A model generated the notes under the pieces. It searched no databases. It was not told the origin of the DNA and saw only the letters and a program-made list of their open reading frames with translations. Shown piece by piece: positions 42,409 to 53,100 of a DNA stretch of 64,000 bases. This DNA comes from Bacteroidota bacterium (lineage in GTDB: Bacteria > Bacteroidota > Bacteroidia > SXHM01), in assembly GCA_947479755.1 (NCBI GenBank), contig CANKAM010000012.1, positions 1-64,000 of the forward strand, given 5' to 3'. The translations under genes and the position numbers were made by a program. Within the stretch, counting starts at the first letter, position 1. The number at the start of each line of letters is the position of its first letter.

Positions 42409-43931
42409 CAGAATAATCTTTTTAAGAATGGAAACTTGTTGGTCAATTTATTCTTATCAATCAACATAAAAAGAGCAATCAATAATAATGGTAAGGCAGC
42501 AATTTTGTAGCGCACAATGGCGCCAATCACAGGGGATATCAAACCTGTTAATGAGAAAATTACTAAGGTGAAGAAGACACAAAACCAGAACATTTTTTCG
42601 CTGAATATTTTTTTGTCAGCGAAGATAATTGCAACAATAGTCAGCAACAGAATAAATAGATTTTCAAATCCGGCCATCAGTATAAAAGGAGAAAATGATT
42701 CAAAAAGGAATGGACGAAAGAATGTGTTGAAAAGTCCTTTAGGTGCGGCTTTCAGAAAACTCAGAATATTGGGTTCCAGCTTTTGTATTTCAATGGTGCT
42801 GCCTGTTTTTCCGTAATCAAGTAACAAACGATATTCCGTTTCTTTAAAGTTTTTAGCTCCTACAAATTCAGTTTCTTTCCCTAGTTGTCCCTCTTTCCAG
42901 ACTTTGCAGTAATCAATCTTTCCGGTAACTTCTACTTCTTTGCTTTTGCGGTCAATATCGAGTTGCTCGTGCATCGAAGAAGAAATGTAAATCGTATCAG
43001 TTTTTTCAGTAGTGATGCGTTGCAAGTATGTTCCGCCATTGGCAAGGTTGATAAAGTCTTTCTGCTTTTGAACCAGAACTTGAAGTGAATTAGTTGCAAA
43101 CAACCCAACACAAAATATTAACGTGTATGAAGCAATGTATTTTAGTAATGCGTTTTTGTTTCCTGTTTTCTCAAGCCAATAATTAGCTGTTAAAGCTGGT
43201 ATTACAGCTATAGCTACATAGAATTTTGTCAATGCCAGCAGCACAATAGAAAATAAGATCCAGAAAACACTTTTCAATTTCCATTCGCCATAAATTACTT
43301 TGTGAGCGTAATAAACCAAAAAGCCCAAACCGAAAAACAACAAGCCTTCTTTTAACACACCCGAACCCCAGAATAATACAGATGGAATTAGAAACACAGC
43401 GCCAAACAAGAGAAGGTTTTTCTCTTTCATTACCGGAGTAAATGTTTTGTAAATAGCCGTTAGCCCAAGCAAAGAAAGAAAGCACATAAAAACGGTGTGT
43501 ACATTGTATACGCCCATCGAGAACAATCGAACCACTGCATTGAAACGAATGATTGTGTGGCTGTCGTTATACAAATTGCTATCGTATTCGCGATACCAGT
43601 GGTTCATTTGGTTGTAATACACATCAAAATAAGGGGTGTCATTTCCGATGCCGAAGAGCATTTGAAAATAGTCCTGAGGTTTGGTGAACAGGGCATCAAA
43701 CAGCACCTTGCTGTCGTCAAAATATTTGTAGATGTCGGCAGTGCTGCGGTCGTTGTAATAAAAGGTGTAGATCAGGCTGAGTAAAATACCAAATAAAATC
43801 TTTAGGATAAACACGCCCTGAATAGCTTTGCGGCTTATTCCTTCGCACGCAAAGAACTTCATTTTCGCAATCAGGAAAATGAACAACGAGGCGTAAGCAG
43901 TAACCAATAAAATCTCGAGTATAGCCGACAT
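42408..43931 (-). CDS. Polytopic membrane protein, glycosyltransferase-39-like topology
   Basis: A 507-residue membrane protein with about ten hydrophobic helices and a soluble loop at about residues 290-390 (YISSSMHEQLDIDRKSKEVE). An early loop carries the acidic phrase DRSTADIYKYFDDSK, a position where GT-C glycosyltransferases keep catalytic Asp residues, but no firm motif is seen. It may act in glycan synthesis or transport; this is inference. It is coupled to yhhQ through a 1-nt overlap. Its -7 element is divergent from that of purL. Confidence 0.7.
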   Translation of the reverse strand: MSAILEILLVTAYASLFIFLIAKMKFFACEGISRKAIQGVFILKILFGILLSLIYTFYYNDRSTADIYKYFDDSKVLFDALFTKPQDYFQMLFGIGNDTPYFDVYYNQMNHWYREYDSNLYNDSHTIIRFNAVVRLFSMGVYNVHTVFMCFLSLLGLTAIYKTFTPVMKEKNLLLFGAVFLIPSVLFWGSGVLKEGLLFFGLGFLVYYAHKVIYGEWKLKSVFWILFSIVLLALTKFYVAIAVIPALTANYWLEKTGNKNALLKYIASYTLIFCVGLFATNSLQVLVQKQKDFINLANGGTYLQRITTEKTDTIYISSSMHEQLDIDRKSKEVEVTGKIDYCKVWKEGQLGKETEFVGAKNFKETEYRLLLDYGKTGSTIEIQKLEPNILSFLKAAPKGLFNTFFRPFLFESFSPFILMAGFENLFILLLTIVAIIFADKKIFSEKMFWFCVFFTLVIFSLTGLISPVIGAIVRYKIAALPLLLIALFMLIDKNKLTNKFPFLKRLF

Positions 43932-43939
43932 ATAAAAAG

Positions 43940-43947
43940 CAAAGATA
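43940..43947 (-). promoter_or_regulatory. -7 promoter element for the 42408-43931 gene and yhhQ
   Basis: TATCTTTG on the minus strand fits TAnnTTTG, 8 nt from the ATG at 43931. It is only 6 bp from the divergent purL element, so the two promoters may compete for polymerase. Confidence 0.45.
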
Positions 43948-43953
43948 TATGAT

Positions 43954-43961
43954 TACTTTTG
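43954..43961 (+). promoter_or_regulatory. -7 promoter element for purL
   Basis: TACTTTTG fits TAnnTTTG, 19 nt before the purL ATG at 43981. Confidence 0.5.
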
Positions 43962-43980
43962 CCACTTAATATCTTTATAA

Positions 43981-46227
43981 ATGAACCATACTCACACTGA
44001 AACCGCTTTACCAACCGCAGAAACTGCTAAAAAGCTCGGTCTTCTTCCCGAAGAATTTGAGAAAATAAAAACCATTTTAGGCCGCACCCCTAACTTTACT
44101 GAGTTGAGTATTTTTTCAGTAATGTGGAGTGAGCATTGCTCGTATAAAAACTCCATTACCTGGCTGAAAACCCTGCCACGCAAAGGAAAACGCACCTTGA
44201 TAGAAGCCGGAGAAGAAAACGCAGGCTTGGTTGACATCGGAAACGGTTTGGCGTGTGCTTTTAAAATTGAATCGCATAATCATCCTTCGGCTTTGGAACC
44301 TTATCAGGGAGCTGCAACAGGAGTAGGTGGAATTAACAGAGATATTTTTACCATGGGAGCCCGCCCGATTGCGCAGTTGAATTCTCTGCGTTTCGGAAAT
44401 CCTAAATTAGACAGAACGCGCTGGTTAGTGAAAGGCGTTGTAAAAGGAATTGGAGATTACGGAAATGCGTTTGGAATTCCCACTGTTGGCGGTGAGGTTT
44501 TCTTTGATGATTGCTACAATCAAAATCCGTTGGTGAATGCAATGTCGGCAGGAATTGTAAAGATTGGTGAAACTGCTTCTGCTACTTCTTATGGTGAAGG
44601 AAACCCTGTTTTTATTGTAGGTTCTTCCACCGGGAAAGACGGAATTCACGGGGCAACTTTTGCTTCTGAAGATATTACAGAAGCTTCTAATGAAAAAATT
44701 CCTGCTGTACAGGTGGGCGACCCTTTTCAGGAAAAATTATTATTGGAAGCTTCATTGGAAGTAATTAAAACAGGTGCTGTTATTGGTATGCAGGACATGG
44801 GTGCTGCAGGTATTACCTGCTCCACTTCCGAGATGTCGGCTAAAGGCGAACACGGAATGATCATCTACTTAGATAAAGTTCCGATGCGCCAAAAAAATAT
44901 GGTGCCGTTTGAAATTCTTCTTTCAGAATCACAAGAGCGAATGCTCATTGTTGTTGAGAAAGGTCGCGAAGAAGAAGTGAATGCAGTATTTGAAAAATGG
45001 GATTTGAATTGCGTGCAGATTGGTGAAGTGACAAAAGAAAAACGCCTGAAATATTATATGAATAGTGAATTGGTTGCTGATGTTCCTGCCTGGGATTTGG
45101 TGCTGGGCGGTGGTGCTCCGGTTTATCAGCGCGAATACAAAGAACCTGCTTATTATCCAGAAAGCAAGAAGTTTTCCATTGAACAGGTTGAAGAGCCAAA
45201 AGATTTAAAAGCGGTTGCAAAACACCTAGCAGGACATCCCAACATCGCATCAAAAAAATGGGTGTATGAGCATTACGATTCAATGGTAGGAACCGTTAAC
45301 ATGAGCACCAATGCGCCTTCCGATGCAGCCATTGTAAATATAAAAGATACAGAAGAAGCGCTTGCTTTTACGGTTGACTGTAACTCGCGTTATGTAAATG
45401 CTGACCCTGAAATAGGCACTGCTATTGCAGTTGCCGAAGCGGCAAGAAATATTGTATGCAGTGGTGGCGAGCCACTAGCCATTACTAATTGTCTGAATTT
45501 TGGTAATCCTTACAGCCCTGAAGTTTACTGGCAGTTTGTAGGTGCCATAAAAGGAATGGGAGCTGCCTGCCGCAAATTTGACACGGCTGTAACAGGCGGA
45601 AATGTGAGCTTTTACAACCAAAGCACAATCAACAATAAAACTGAACCTGTTTTCCCTACACCAACAATTGGCATGTTGGGATTGCTGGAAAATAAAGCCA
45701 CCCGCACAACGCTTGATTTTAAAAATGCAGGTGATTTAATTTACTTAATCGGTGAAAGTAAAAACGATATTTCTTCTTCTGAATATCTGTATTCGTTTGT
45801 TGGAGTGAAAAATTCACCTGCTCCTTATTTTGATTTGGAAAATGAATATGCCTTACAACAGGTTGTTAAATCGCTTATTGTAAATAATGTTTTGGTAAGT
45901 GCACACGATTGCTCTGACGGAGGATTATTCATTACATTGTTGGAATCTGCAATGCCAAACAACTTAGGATTTAATATAGATACCGACAGTGACTTCCGTA
46001 AAGATGCTTTCCTCTTTGGTGAAGCGCAGAGCAGGGTAGTGGTTTCGGTTAAACAGGAAAACCAGGAGAAGTTAGTTGAGTTGCTTTCTGCTTCAGGCAT
46101 TGAGTTTACATTGTTGGGAGAAGTTACCACAGAAAATAACCTGGTTGTTGATGAAGAGAATTTTGGTTCAGTAGCTGAGCTGAAAAACACTTACGACAAT
46201 GCGATAGGCAACATTATGAAACAGTAG
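43981..46227 (+). CDS. purL: Phosphoribosylformylglycinamidine synthase subunit PurL
   Basis: A 748-residue protein, the small (multi-subunit) form of FGAM synthase, step four of purine synthesis. Signature stretches: [14 protein letters not shown] with the catalytic His, [20 protein letters not shown], and [20 protein letters not shown]. Two AIR-synthase-like halves are present. It needs PurQ and PurS, which are not in this window. Divergent from the 42408-43931 gene. Confidence 0.96.
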   Translation: MNHTHTETALPTAETAKKLGLLPEEFEKIKTILGRTPNFTELSIFSVMWSEHCSYKNSITWLKTLPRKGKRTLIEAGEENAGLVDIGNGLACAFKIESHNHPSALEPYQGAATGVGGINRDIFTMGARPIAQLNSLRFGNPKLDRTRWLVKGVVKGIGDYGNAFGIPTVGGEVFFDDCYNQNPLVNAMSAGIVKIGETASATSYGEGNPVFIVGSSTGKDGIHGATFASEDITEASNEKIPAVQVGDPFQEKLLLEASLEVIKTGAVIGMQDMGAAGITCSTSEMSAKGEHGMIIYLDKVPMRQKNMVPFEILLSESQERMLIVVEKGREEEVNAVFEKWDLNCVQIGEVTKEKRLKYYMNSELVADVPAWDLVLGGGAPVYQREYKEPAYYPESKKFSIEQVEEPKDLKAVAKHLAGHPNIASKKWVYEHYDSMVGTVNMSTNAPSDAAIVNIKDTEEALAFTVDCNSRYVNADPEIGTAIAVAEAARNIVCSGGEPLAITNCLNFGNPYSPEVYWQFVGAIKGMGAACRKFDTAVTGGNVSFYNQSTINNKTEPVFPTPTIGMLGLLENKATRTTLDFKNAGDLIYLIGESKNDISSSEYLYSFVGVKNSPAPYFDLENEYALQQVVKSLIVNNVLVSAHDCSDGGLFITLLESAMPNNLGFNIDTDSDFRKDAFLFGEAQSRVVVSVKQENQEKLVELLSASGIEFTLLGEVTTENNLVVDEENFGSVAELKNTYDNAIGNIMKQ

Positions 46228-46231
46228 CTCT

Positions 46232-46296
46232 CGTCACCCTGAACTTGTTTCAGGGTCTAAAATAAACTGAGATGCTGAAACAAGTTCAGCATGACG
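46232..46296. repeat. Palindromic repeat after purL (possible terminator)
   Basis: Two 27-nt arms (46232-46258, starting CGTCACCCTGAAC; 46270-46296, ending CAGCATGACG) pair at all but four positions, with an 11-nt loop. The arm start GTCACCCTGA is shared with the dispersed repeat at 11243. It lies between co-directional purL and mtgA. Confidence 0.8.
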
Positions 46297-46310
46297 TTAT
46301 ATAATTTAAA

Positions 46311-47033
46311 ATGTTCTTCCTCCTCAAAGTCCTCAAGTTTATTTTAAAAACCATTCTTTGGTTTTTTATTATTTCCATAGGACTTACTATTATTTACCGT
46401 TTTGTTCCCGTGCCTGTTACACCTCTTATGCTTATCCGCTGCGTGGAACAGAAGCAGGAAGGCAAAGACATGAAACTAAAAAAAGACTGGGTTTCTTACG
46501 ATGAGATTTCTCCGGCTTTGCCTCTTGCAGTTGTGGCTGCAGAAGACCAATTATTTCTCAATCACTACGGTTTTGATTTCACTGCGATTGAAAAAGCATT
46601 AAAGAACAACGAGAAAAAGAGTAAGCGCAAAAAGATGAAAGGTGCCAGCACCATCAGCCAGCAAACAGCTAAAAATGTTTTTCTTTGGCCTTCGCGCACC
46701 TGGGTTCGCAAAGGCTTTGAAGTTTATTTCACCGGGCTGATTGAAATTTGCTGGAGCAAACAACGCATCCTTGAAGTTTACCTCAATGTAGTAGAAATGG
46801 GTGACGGTGTTTATGGCGCAGAAGCTGCAGCACAGTATCATTTTAAAAGAAGTGCAGCAAAATTAAATCGCGAACAATCTGCTTTGATTGCTGCATGCTT
46901 ACCCAATCCCCGTAAGTTTTCTGCATCTAAGCCTTCGGGCTATGTCAGCGGCAGGCAATCCTGGATACTGCGCAATATGAATAATATTGAGCGGTTGGAT
47001 TTTGAGAATGAAGATAAAGAAGAGAAGAAGTAA
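46311..47033 (+). CDS. mtgA: Monofunctional peptidoglycan glycosyltransferase
   Basis: A 240-residue family-51 transglycosylase that polymerises lipid II into glycan strands. One N-terminal membrane anchor (about residues 8-28) is followed by the catalytic domain with the Glu in [16 protein letters not shown], then [17 protein letters not shown]-like motif and [20 protein letters not shown]. There is no transpeptidase domain, so it is the monofunctional type. Confidence 0.93.
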   Translation: MFFLLKVLKFILKTILWFFIISIGLTIIYRFVPVPVTPLMLIRCVEQKQEGKDMKLKKDWVSYDEISPALPLAVVAAEDQLFLNHYGFDFTAIEKALKNNEKKSKRKKMKGASTISQQTAKNVFLWPSRTWVRKGFEVYFTGLIEICWSKQRILEVYLNVVEMGDGVYGAEAAAQYHFKRSAAKLNREQSALIAACLPNPRKFSASKPSGYVSGRQSWILRNMNNIERLDFENEDKEEKK

Positions 47034-47063
47034 TTCCGCTTGTCAATCTTAGCGCATAATTGT

Positions 47064-47738
47064 ATGAGATTATTTCTTCTGTTGCAGTTGTTTTTGCCTT
47101 TTGCATTAATTGCCCAGACCAGTATTTTTATCAGCGTTACTACTTATGATGATAAAGGCAAAATTTTGCCTTACTGTAATCTTGAGATTTCATTTCCGGA
47201 TGACACTGCAGCCATAGTGTTTAAATCAGACAGAACTGGCTTTGCCACCAAAACTGCAAAAGTTAATTCGAAGTTGTTACTTACAGGTGATTGTGCCGGT
47301 TTTTATGCAGAAGGTAAAGAACTAAATCAACTTGAAAAGTTAAAAGCAAATGATACGATTAGTATAGACTTGATTTTTAAACCTCATATATCAATTATGA
47401 ATGGAATTAAGGAGATAGAATTTGATACCGTTTATGCTTCAAGAGAGATTGCCGATTTGAATGATGAAATAATATTATTTACTAACCGTAATCAAATTGC
47501 ACCAAAGGATAATTATACAATGCTGGAAAAAGTAAATCCAACTGATTATCGACTAGTGTATTTCTCTGAAATGATAAAAGGCGGACCTATTGACCCTATC
47601 AAATACAAGAGCGATTTGAAAATAAAATTTAATAAGCCCGATGAAGTGCAACTTACGTTTAAACATAGGACTAAACGCTATTATATTAGAGGAATTAAAG
47701 TTAAAGATCAGTTTTATTACGAACTGAATAAGAGATAA
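47064..47738 (+). CDS. Exported protein, unknown function
   Basis: A protein of about 224 residues with a signal peptide (MRLFLLLQLFLPFALIAQT). I chose the ATG at 47064 because it starts the signal peptide; an upstream TTG (47040) would add eight unlikely residues. After the signal, residues about 22-75 resemble a carboxypeptidase-regulatory-like beta domain (ISVTTYDDKGKILPYCNLEI). The remainder is unrecognised. It follows mtgA closely; a functional link is not evident. Confidence 0.7.
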   Translation: MRLFLLLQLFLPFALIAQTSIFISVTTYDDKGKILPYCNLEISFPDDTAAIVFKSDRTGFATKTAKVNSKLLLTGDCAGFYAEGKELNQLEKLKANDTISIDLIFKPHISIMNGIKEIEFDTVYASREIADLNDEIILFTNRNQIAPKDNYTMLEKVNPTDYRLVYFSEMIKGGPIDPIKYKSDLKIKFNKPDEVQLTFKHRTKRYYIRGIKVKDQFYYELNKR

Positions 47739-47744
47739 CAAAAG

Positions 47745-48191
47745 TTACAGCAGCATCTCCGTGTGCGGAATATCATCTTCCAGGTATTCCTTGCCTGTTG
47801 ATACAAAACCAAACTCAGAATAAAATTTTACTAAATAAGTTTGTGCCGAAATACGGACCGGGACTTTGCCATAAATAGTTTTAATGGTCTTAATTGCTTC
47901 GCGCATCAGTTCTTTTCCTGCTCCGGTTCTGCGGTGTGCCTGCGAACTTACCACTCTGCCGATTGCAACTTCCTTATAGCTTACACCCGGAAAGACAATG
48001 CGGGCATACGCTGCAAGTTTTCCCTTTTCGTCATAACCGAGCACATGCCACGAGTATTTGTCTTTGCCGTCTGCATCAAGGTAAGGGCAATTTTGTTCTA
48101 CCACAAAAACTTCCTGTCGCAATACCATTGCATCATAAAGCTCGTTGTTGCTCAGGTTTTCGAAATTTTTGCAAAGCCATGTTAGTTTCAT
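47745..48191 (-). CDS. elaA: GNAT family N-acetyltransferase, ElaA type
   Basis: A protein of about 148 residues of the ElaA subfamily: LYDAMVLRQEVFVVEQNCPY, followed by IGRVVSSQAHRRTGAGKELM with the acetyl-CoA-binding R/Q-x-x-G-x-G/A loop (RRTGAG). The start is placed at 48191 (MKLTWLCKNF), as the longer frame would run into ribD coding sequence on the other strand. The acceptor substrate is unknown. Divergent from ribD. Confidence 0.85.
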   Translation of the reverse strand: MKLTWLCKNFENLSNNELYDAMVLRQEVFVVEQNCPYLDADGKDKYSWHVLGYDEKGKLAAYARIVFPGVSYKEVAIGRVVSSQAHRRTGAGKELMREAIKTIKTIYGKVPVRISAQTYLVKFYSEFGFVSTGKEYLEDDIPHTEMLL

Positions 48192-48229
48192 CTTGCAAAG
48201 AAAACAAATTGTTGTCGTATTTTGGCTGC

Positions 48230-49264
48230 GTGAATGAACAGGAGAAATACATGCAACGCTGTTTGCAACTTGCCGCCAATGGACTGGGTAATGTTGCGCC
48301 CAACCCAATGGTGGGTTGCGTTGTTGTTCACAATCAAAATATTATTGGCGAGGGCTTTCATGCCAATTTCGGTGAGACTCATGCCGAAGTAAATGCTATC
48401 AACTCCATAAAAGATAAAGTGCTTTTAAAGGATGCGACACTTTATGTAAGTCTCGAGCCTTGCTCGCACCATGGCAAAACACCACCTTGCTCTGCTCTGA
48501 TCATTGAAAGCGGAATTAAGAAAGTAGTAATTGCTTGTAGTGATACCAACCCTCTTGTTGCGGGCAAAGGAATTGAAAAGATGAAGAGGGCAGGAGTAGA
48601 AGTGATTTTAGGTATTATGGAGAAAGAAGCGCGTAAACTGAATAAACGTTTCTTCACCTTTCATGAGCAGAAGCGACCTTATATTATTCTGAAATGGGCA
48701 CAAACAGCCGATGGGTTTATTGACAGGAAAAGAAAAGATAACACTGAGCCCGCTTTGCAAATAAGCAACGAACATTCAAAGCGTTTGTTGCACAAGTGGC
48801 GTAGCGAAGAGCAGGCCATAATGGTAGGGACAAACACAGCACGTTTGGATAATCCGCGGCTGGATGTTCGTTTAGTAAGCGGTAAAAATCCATTGAGGAT
48901 TGTGTTGGATAAAAATGCAGAACTATCTGAAAGCCTTAATTTATTTGATGGTTTGCAGTCAACATTGGTTTTTACTTCAAAGAGAAAAGCTGCGCAAGCA
49001 AATGTTGAATTCAATACCATTGATTTTGAAAAAAATATCTTACAGCAAGTGATGAATGCTTTGTACGACAAACAAATTCAGTCAGTAATAGTGGAGGGCG
49101 GCAGCAAATTGTTACAAAATTTTATTGATGAAAATCTTTGGGATGAAGCTCGGGTGTTTATTTCTGAGACTTTTATTGTTGACGGAGTTGCCGCACCAAA
49201 GTTGAACGCAGAGCCTATGAGCATTGATACTATTGAAAGTGATAAATTGTATTTATTTAAATAG
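48230..49264 (+). CDS. ribD: Riboflavin biosynthesis deaminase/reductase RibD
   Basis: A protein of about 344 residues. The N-terminal deaminase domain has GETHAEVNAI and the zinc cysteines in PCSHHGKTPPC. The C-terminal reductase domain (about 145-340) carries ILKWAQTADGFI and the VEGGSKLLQNF motif. It catalyses the second and third steps of riboflavin synthesis. I chose GTG 48230 (MNEQEKYMQRC), which matches the family start; the next in-frame ATG (48251) is possible. The frame stays open upstream into the antisense elaA gene, which is coincidental. Confidence 0.9.
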   Translation: MNEQEKYMQRCLQLAANGLGNVAPNPMVGCVVVHNQNIIGEGFHANFGETHAEVNAINSIKDKVLLKDATLYVSLEPCSHHGKTPPCSALIIESGIKKVVIACSDTNPLVAGKGIEKMKRAGVEVILGIMEKEARKLNKRFFTFHEQKRPYIILKWAQTADGFIDRKRKDNTEPALQISNEHSKRLLHKWRSEEQAIMVGTNTARLDNPRLDVRLVSGKNPLRIVLDKNAELSESLNLFDGLQSTLVFTSKRKAAQANVEFNTIDFEKNILQQVMNALYDKQIQSVIVEGGSKLLQNFIDENLWDEARVFISETFIVDGVAAPKLNAEPMSIDTIESDKLYLFK

Positions 49265-49269
49265 TAAAC

Positions 49270-50133
49270 TTGATTTATTTATTACTTAGCATTCTTTCGT
49301 CTACTTCCTTAGTTCTCATTTTCAAACTTTTTGGAAAATGGAACGTGAGTATTTCGCAGGCAATTGTGTTTAATTATTTCACGGCTGCCATCATGGGTTT
49401 TATGTTTGATGGCATTAGTATTCCGCTTGCTGAAATTCCTGAAAAGCCCTGGTTCCTCAGTGTGTTTGTGTTTGGACTGATGTTCATCGCTATGTTTAAT
49501 ATTCTTGGGATTTCTACTCAGAAAGTAGGGATTACCATCGCCACTGTTGCTTTTAAAATGTGCATGATCATTCCCGTAATTGCTGCAGTTTTTCTTTATA
49601 AAGACAGTATGAATTTTCTGAAAGTTGCAGGAATTATTCTTGCCTGTGTGGCAATTATTATGGCATCCATCAAAAAGGAAAAACATGAAGTGGAGAAAAA
49701 GTATCTCTTTCTTCCTATTGTGCTTTTTATTGGCAGCGGCTTTTTAGACACCTATTTCAAATACAACGAAAAATATTACATACAGGAAAGTGATGCAGAT
49801 TTGTTTTGTTCGCTGACTTTTCTTATTGCAGCAACAGCAGGACTTTTGCATTTGTTGTTCACTTTTTTTACCGGCAGAGCAAAGTTTGAAACTAAAAGTA
49901 TCTGGTGGGGTATTTTACTTGGAATACCTAACTATGCTTCACTCTATTTTTTGTTCAAAGCACTGAGAATGGAAGGCTTTGAAAGTTCGGTTGTCTTCCC
50001 GCTTAATAACATGGGAATTGTTGCTGCAAGTGCCCTTTCTGCATTTTTTATCTTTCGTGAGAAACTAAGTCCGCTTAACTGGGCGGGTATTGCGCTGGCA
50101 ATTGTATCTATTGCCATGATTGCGTGGGCTTAA
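49270..50133 (+). CDS. EamA-like/DMT membrane transporter
   Basis: A 287-residue membrane protein with about ten hydrophobic helices in two halves, starting at TTG 49270 (MIYLLLSILSSTSLVLIFKL). It resembles drug/metabolite transporters of the EamA type (FPLNNMGIVAASALSAFFIFREK in the second half). It begins 5 nt after ribD and is probably co-transcribed; a role in flavin or precursor transport is conceivable but only by position. Confidence 0.78.
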   Translation: MIYLLLSILSSTSLVLIFKLFGKWNVSISQAIVFNYFTAAIMGFMFDGISIPLAEIPEKPWFLSVFVFGLMFIAMFNILGISTQKVGITIATVAFKMCMIIPVIAAVFLYKDSMNFLKVAGIILACVAIIMASIKKEKHEVEKKYLFLPIVLFIGSGFLDTYFKYNEKYYIQESDADLFCSLTFLIAATAGLLHLLFTFFTGRAKFETKSIWWGILLGIPNYASLYFLFKALRMEGFESSVVFPLNNMGIVAASALSAFFIFREKLSPLNWAGIALAIVSIAMIAWA

Positions 50134-50154
50134 TATTATTTTAACGAATTATCT

Positions 50155-50162
50155 TACATTTG
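50155..50162 (+). promoter_or_regulatory. -7 promoter element for the PKD/T9SS protein gene
   Basis: TACATTTG fits TAnnTTTG, 31 nt before the ATG at 50194. Confidence 0.5.
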
Positions 50163-50193
50163 CGTAATTCACTGAGATGCAAATAGCTATTTG

Positions 50194-53100
50194 ATGAAAA
50201 TTCTACGATTGTCGTTTGTTTTTCTACTACTTGCATGGTGCTGCCAGACTTCATTCGCGCAGCAAAAGCAGCGTAGTTTTGTTTCTAAACCATTTGAAAA
50301 TAAAGTATTTGTTGAAGAGCGCGGTCAGTTTGCACAGCGTGCAGGCGACCGCAAAATGGTATTCTCAGAGCCCATCAAGTATGCCGTTGAAAACCCTGAG
50401 TTCTTTGCTTATTTTACTCAATCAGGGATTACTTTTCAGTTGCCAGAATACGATCAAATTGAAGAGAAACGCAATAAAGATAGTGGCGAGAGGATAGAAG
50501 AGGAACGGTTTGAACTGAAGTGGGAAGCTATCGGTTTAAAATTCCTGAATGCAAACGATGAAGCAGAAATATCAGTTGAAAATAAAGCGCATGAATATTA
50601 TAACTACGCCTGTTTTGTTGACAGCGCTCAATACAATTTTGTTCCTGCTTACAAGAAATTAGTTTACAAAAACCTTTATCCCGGAGTAGATGCTGAATTT
50701 GAGCTTCCAAAAGAAGGAGGAATAAAATACAGGTTCATTGTACAGCCAGGTGTGGTTATTCCTGAGATAGCTTTTGAATTGAAAGGTGCAGATAATCTGT
50801 TTTTAGATGAAAACGGAAACCTTAATTTCAGCAATAAAAATGGTGAATTAAAAGATCATGCGCCTAATGCATTTACTGCTGTTTCGCATTCAGCGATTGC
50901 TGTGAAATACAGTGTTGAAGGCAATACAGTAAAGTTTGACTTTGAGCAGGATGGTATTTCTTCATCTGAAGGAATTGTAATTGACCCCTGGATTACTGCC
51001 ACAACCTTTCCTGCTGCCAACCGTGCGTTTGACATACAGGAAGATGGCGCAGGCAACGTGTTTGTGCATGGCAGCACCACCAATTATCAGGTACAGAAGT
51101 ATAATGCTGCCGGAGTTTTGCAATGGACGTATGCAACCGCTTCTGTTTTTCAGGGAGACATTGCAGTGGATAATCCCGGTAATATTTATATCGTTGGAGG
51201 CTACTCTGCAGGCAAGCGTCAAAAGCTTGATCCGAGCGGGGTCCAGCTATGGGCATTTGCCGGTTTGGTGGAAGAATGGAGGCTTGCTTTCGATTATTCT
51301 AAAACGGTGCTTACCATAGGAGGTTATTTTAATACAGCTCCAGGTGATAATCTGGGAAGATGGGATACCAACACAGGCGCAGTAAGCAATCAGATGGTTT
51401 ATGGTGAAGAAACCCGAGGTATAGCTACCGATTGCAATGGTGATATGTATTCACTGCACGTAACATTTGGTATAGGCACTGCCAATGCTCCAACTAATTT
51501 ATTGCGTAAAACCAATGCTAATTTCACACCGGCACTTTCTGTTCAAAGCGGGCTTCTACTCTCCGAAGCAGAACCGGCAGGAATAGGGTATGCACCCAAT
51601 CCAACCTATGGGCCTAATATTTTTCAGGGTACAAATGCGCTGGTGGTTAGTGGTCCGTACCTTTATATTTATGATGGTGCTTCGATAAGAAGATTTAATA
51701 AAACAACGCTTGCTTTTCAGAACAGTGTTGCGGTACCCGGTGGCGCACGTATGATGTGCAGCGGTATTGCAGTTGATTACTGCGGAAATGTTTTTGCCGG
51801 TACACAAAACGGAATGGTGATGTTTGATTCGTTGCTGGTTTATCAGTCAACCACTCCTGCACCTGGTGTTATTTACGATATTATCCTCAGCTCAACCGGT
51901 GAGTTCTTAGTATGCGGTGATGGTTTTCTTGCTTCGGTAAATATTGCCTGCACAGCCCCTGCAGCATTGATAGCCACTACCAACACCACCTGTGACGGAA
52001 CAGGAACGGTAACCATTACACCAACAGGAGGCATTGGTCCTTATACCTATTTGTGGAGTCCGGGAGGCGAAACAACATCTGGGCTTAACAACCTGCCCGC
52101 AGGAACTTATACTTACACGGTAAACGATGCCTTTTGCCGTACCTATTCGGGAACAGCAACCATCAGCGCCAACCCTGTAACAACATTCAGTGCAGCCAGC
52201 GGAGTGGGGAATGATGTATTGGTAAACGGTGTTTGTACTAACGTAGCCGCACAGTTTACGGATAACTCCACCGCTTCATCGGGAAGCATAACAACGTGGG
52301 ACTGGGATTTTGGTGACGGAGCAACCGACAACACCCAAAATCCTTCACACACTTTTACTGCTTCCGGAACGTACAATATAGAACTGATAACCGTTACCGA
52401 TGAAGGCTGCACCGATACCACCATTGTTCCCGTTACGGTGCATCCCTTGCCGGTGGCAAGTTTTACTGCTACTGATGAATGCCTGAACGTTGCCAATGTG
52501 TTTACTGATGCTTCTACTGTTTCTTCGGGTGCCATTGCTGCATGGGATTGGGATTTTGGCGACAGCAATACTTCTATTACGCAAAGCCCAACCAACACCT
52601 ACAGTGCTGACGGAACCTATACAGCAACCCTCAACGTTACATCTGACCAGGGCTGTAACAATGCATTAGCGTTTACCGATAACGTAGTGGTTTATACCTT
52701 GCCCGTGGCTGATTTTACAACTACTGATTTTTGTCCCAACGTGCAGGGCAGTTTTACCAATCAAAGCACGGTTACTTCCGGAACTGTTAGCGGCTGGACA
52801 TGGGATTTTGATGATGCCTCACCAAATAGTAATCTGCAACATCCTGCGCATACGTATGCTACGTCTACCACCTACAATGTTAACCTTGCGGTAGCTACCA
52901 CTAACGGCTGCACACACGATACCACCAAAGCCGTTTTTGTAAATCCAACTCCTGTCGCAGAGTTCTCGGCAACGGATGTATGCGTTACACAAGCCAATGT
53001 GTTTGCCGATCTTTCATCGGTTGTCAATCCTTCCGTAATTACTGACTGGGCATGGGATATACTGGACAACGGCAGCACCGAATACACCACACAAAATGCT

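Noticed and set aside
47894-48229. Upstream extension of ribD by about 112 residues
   Set aside because: It lies antisense to elaA and has no RibD similarity; GTG 48230 fits the family start.
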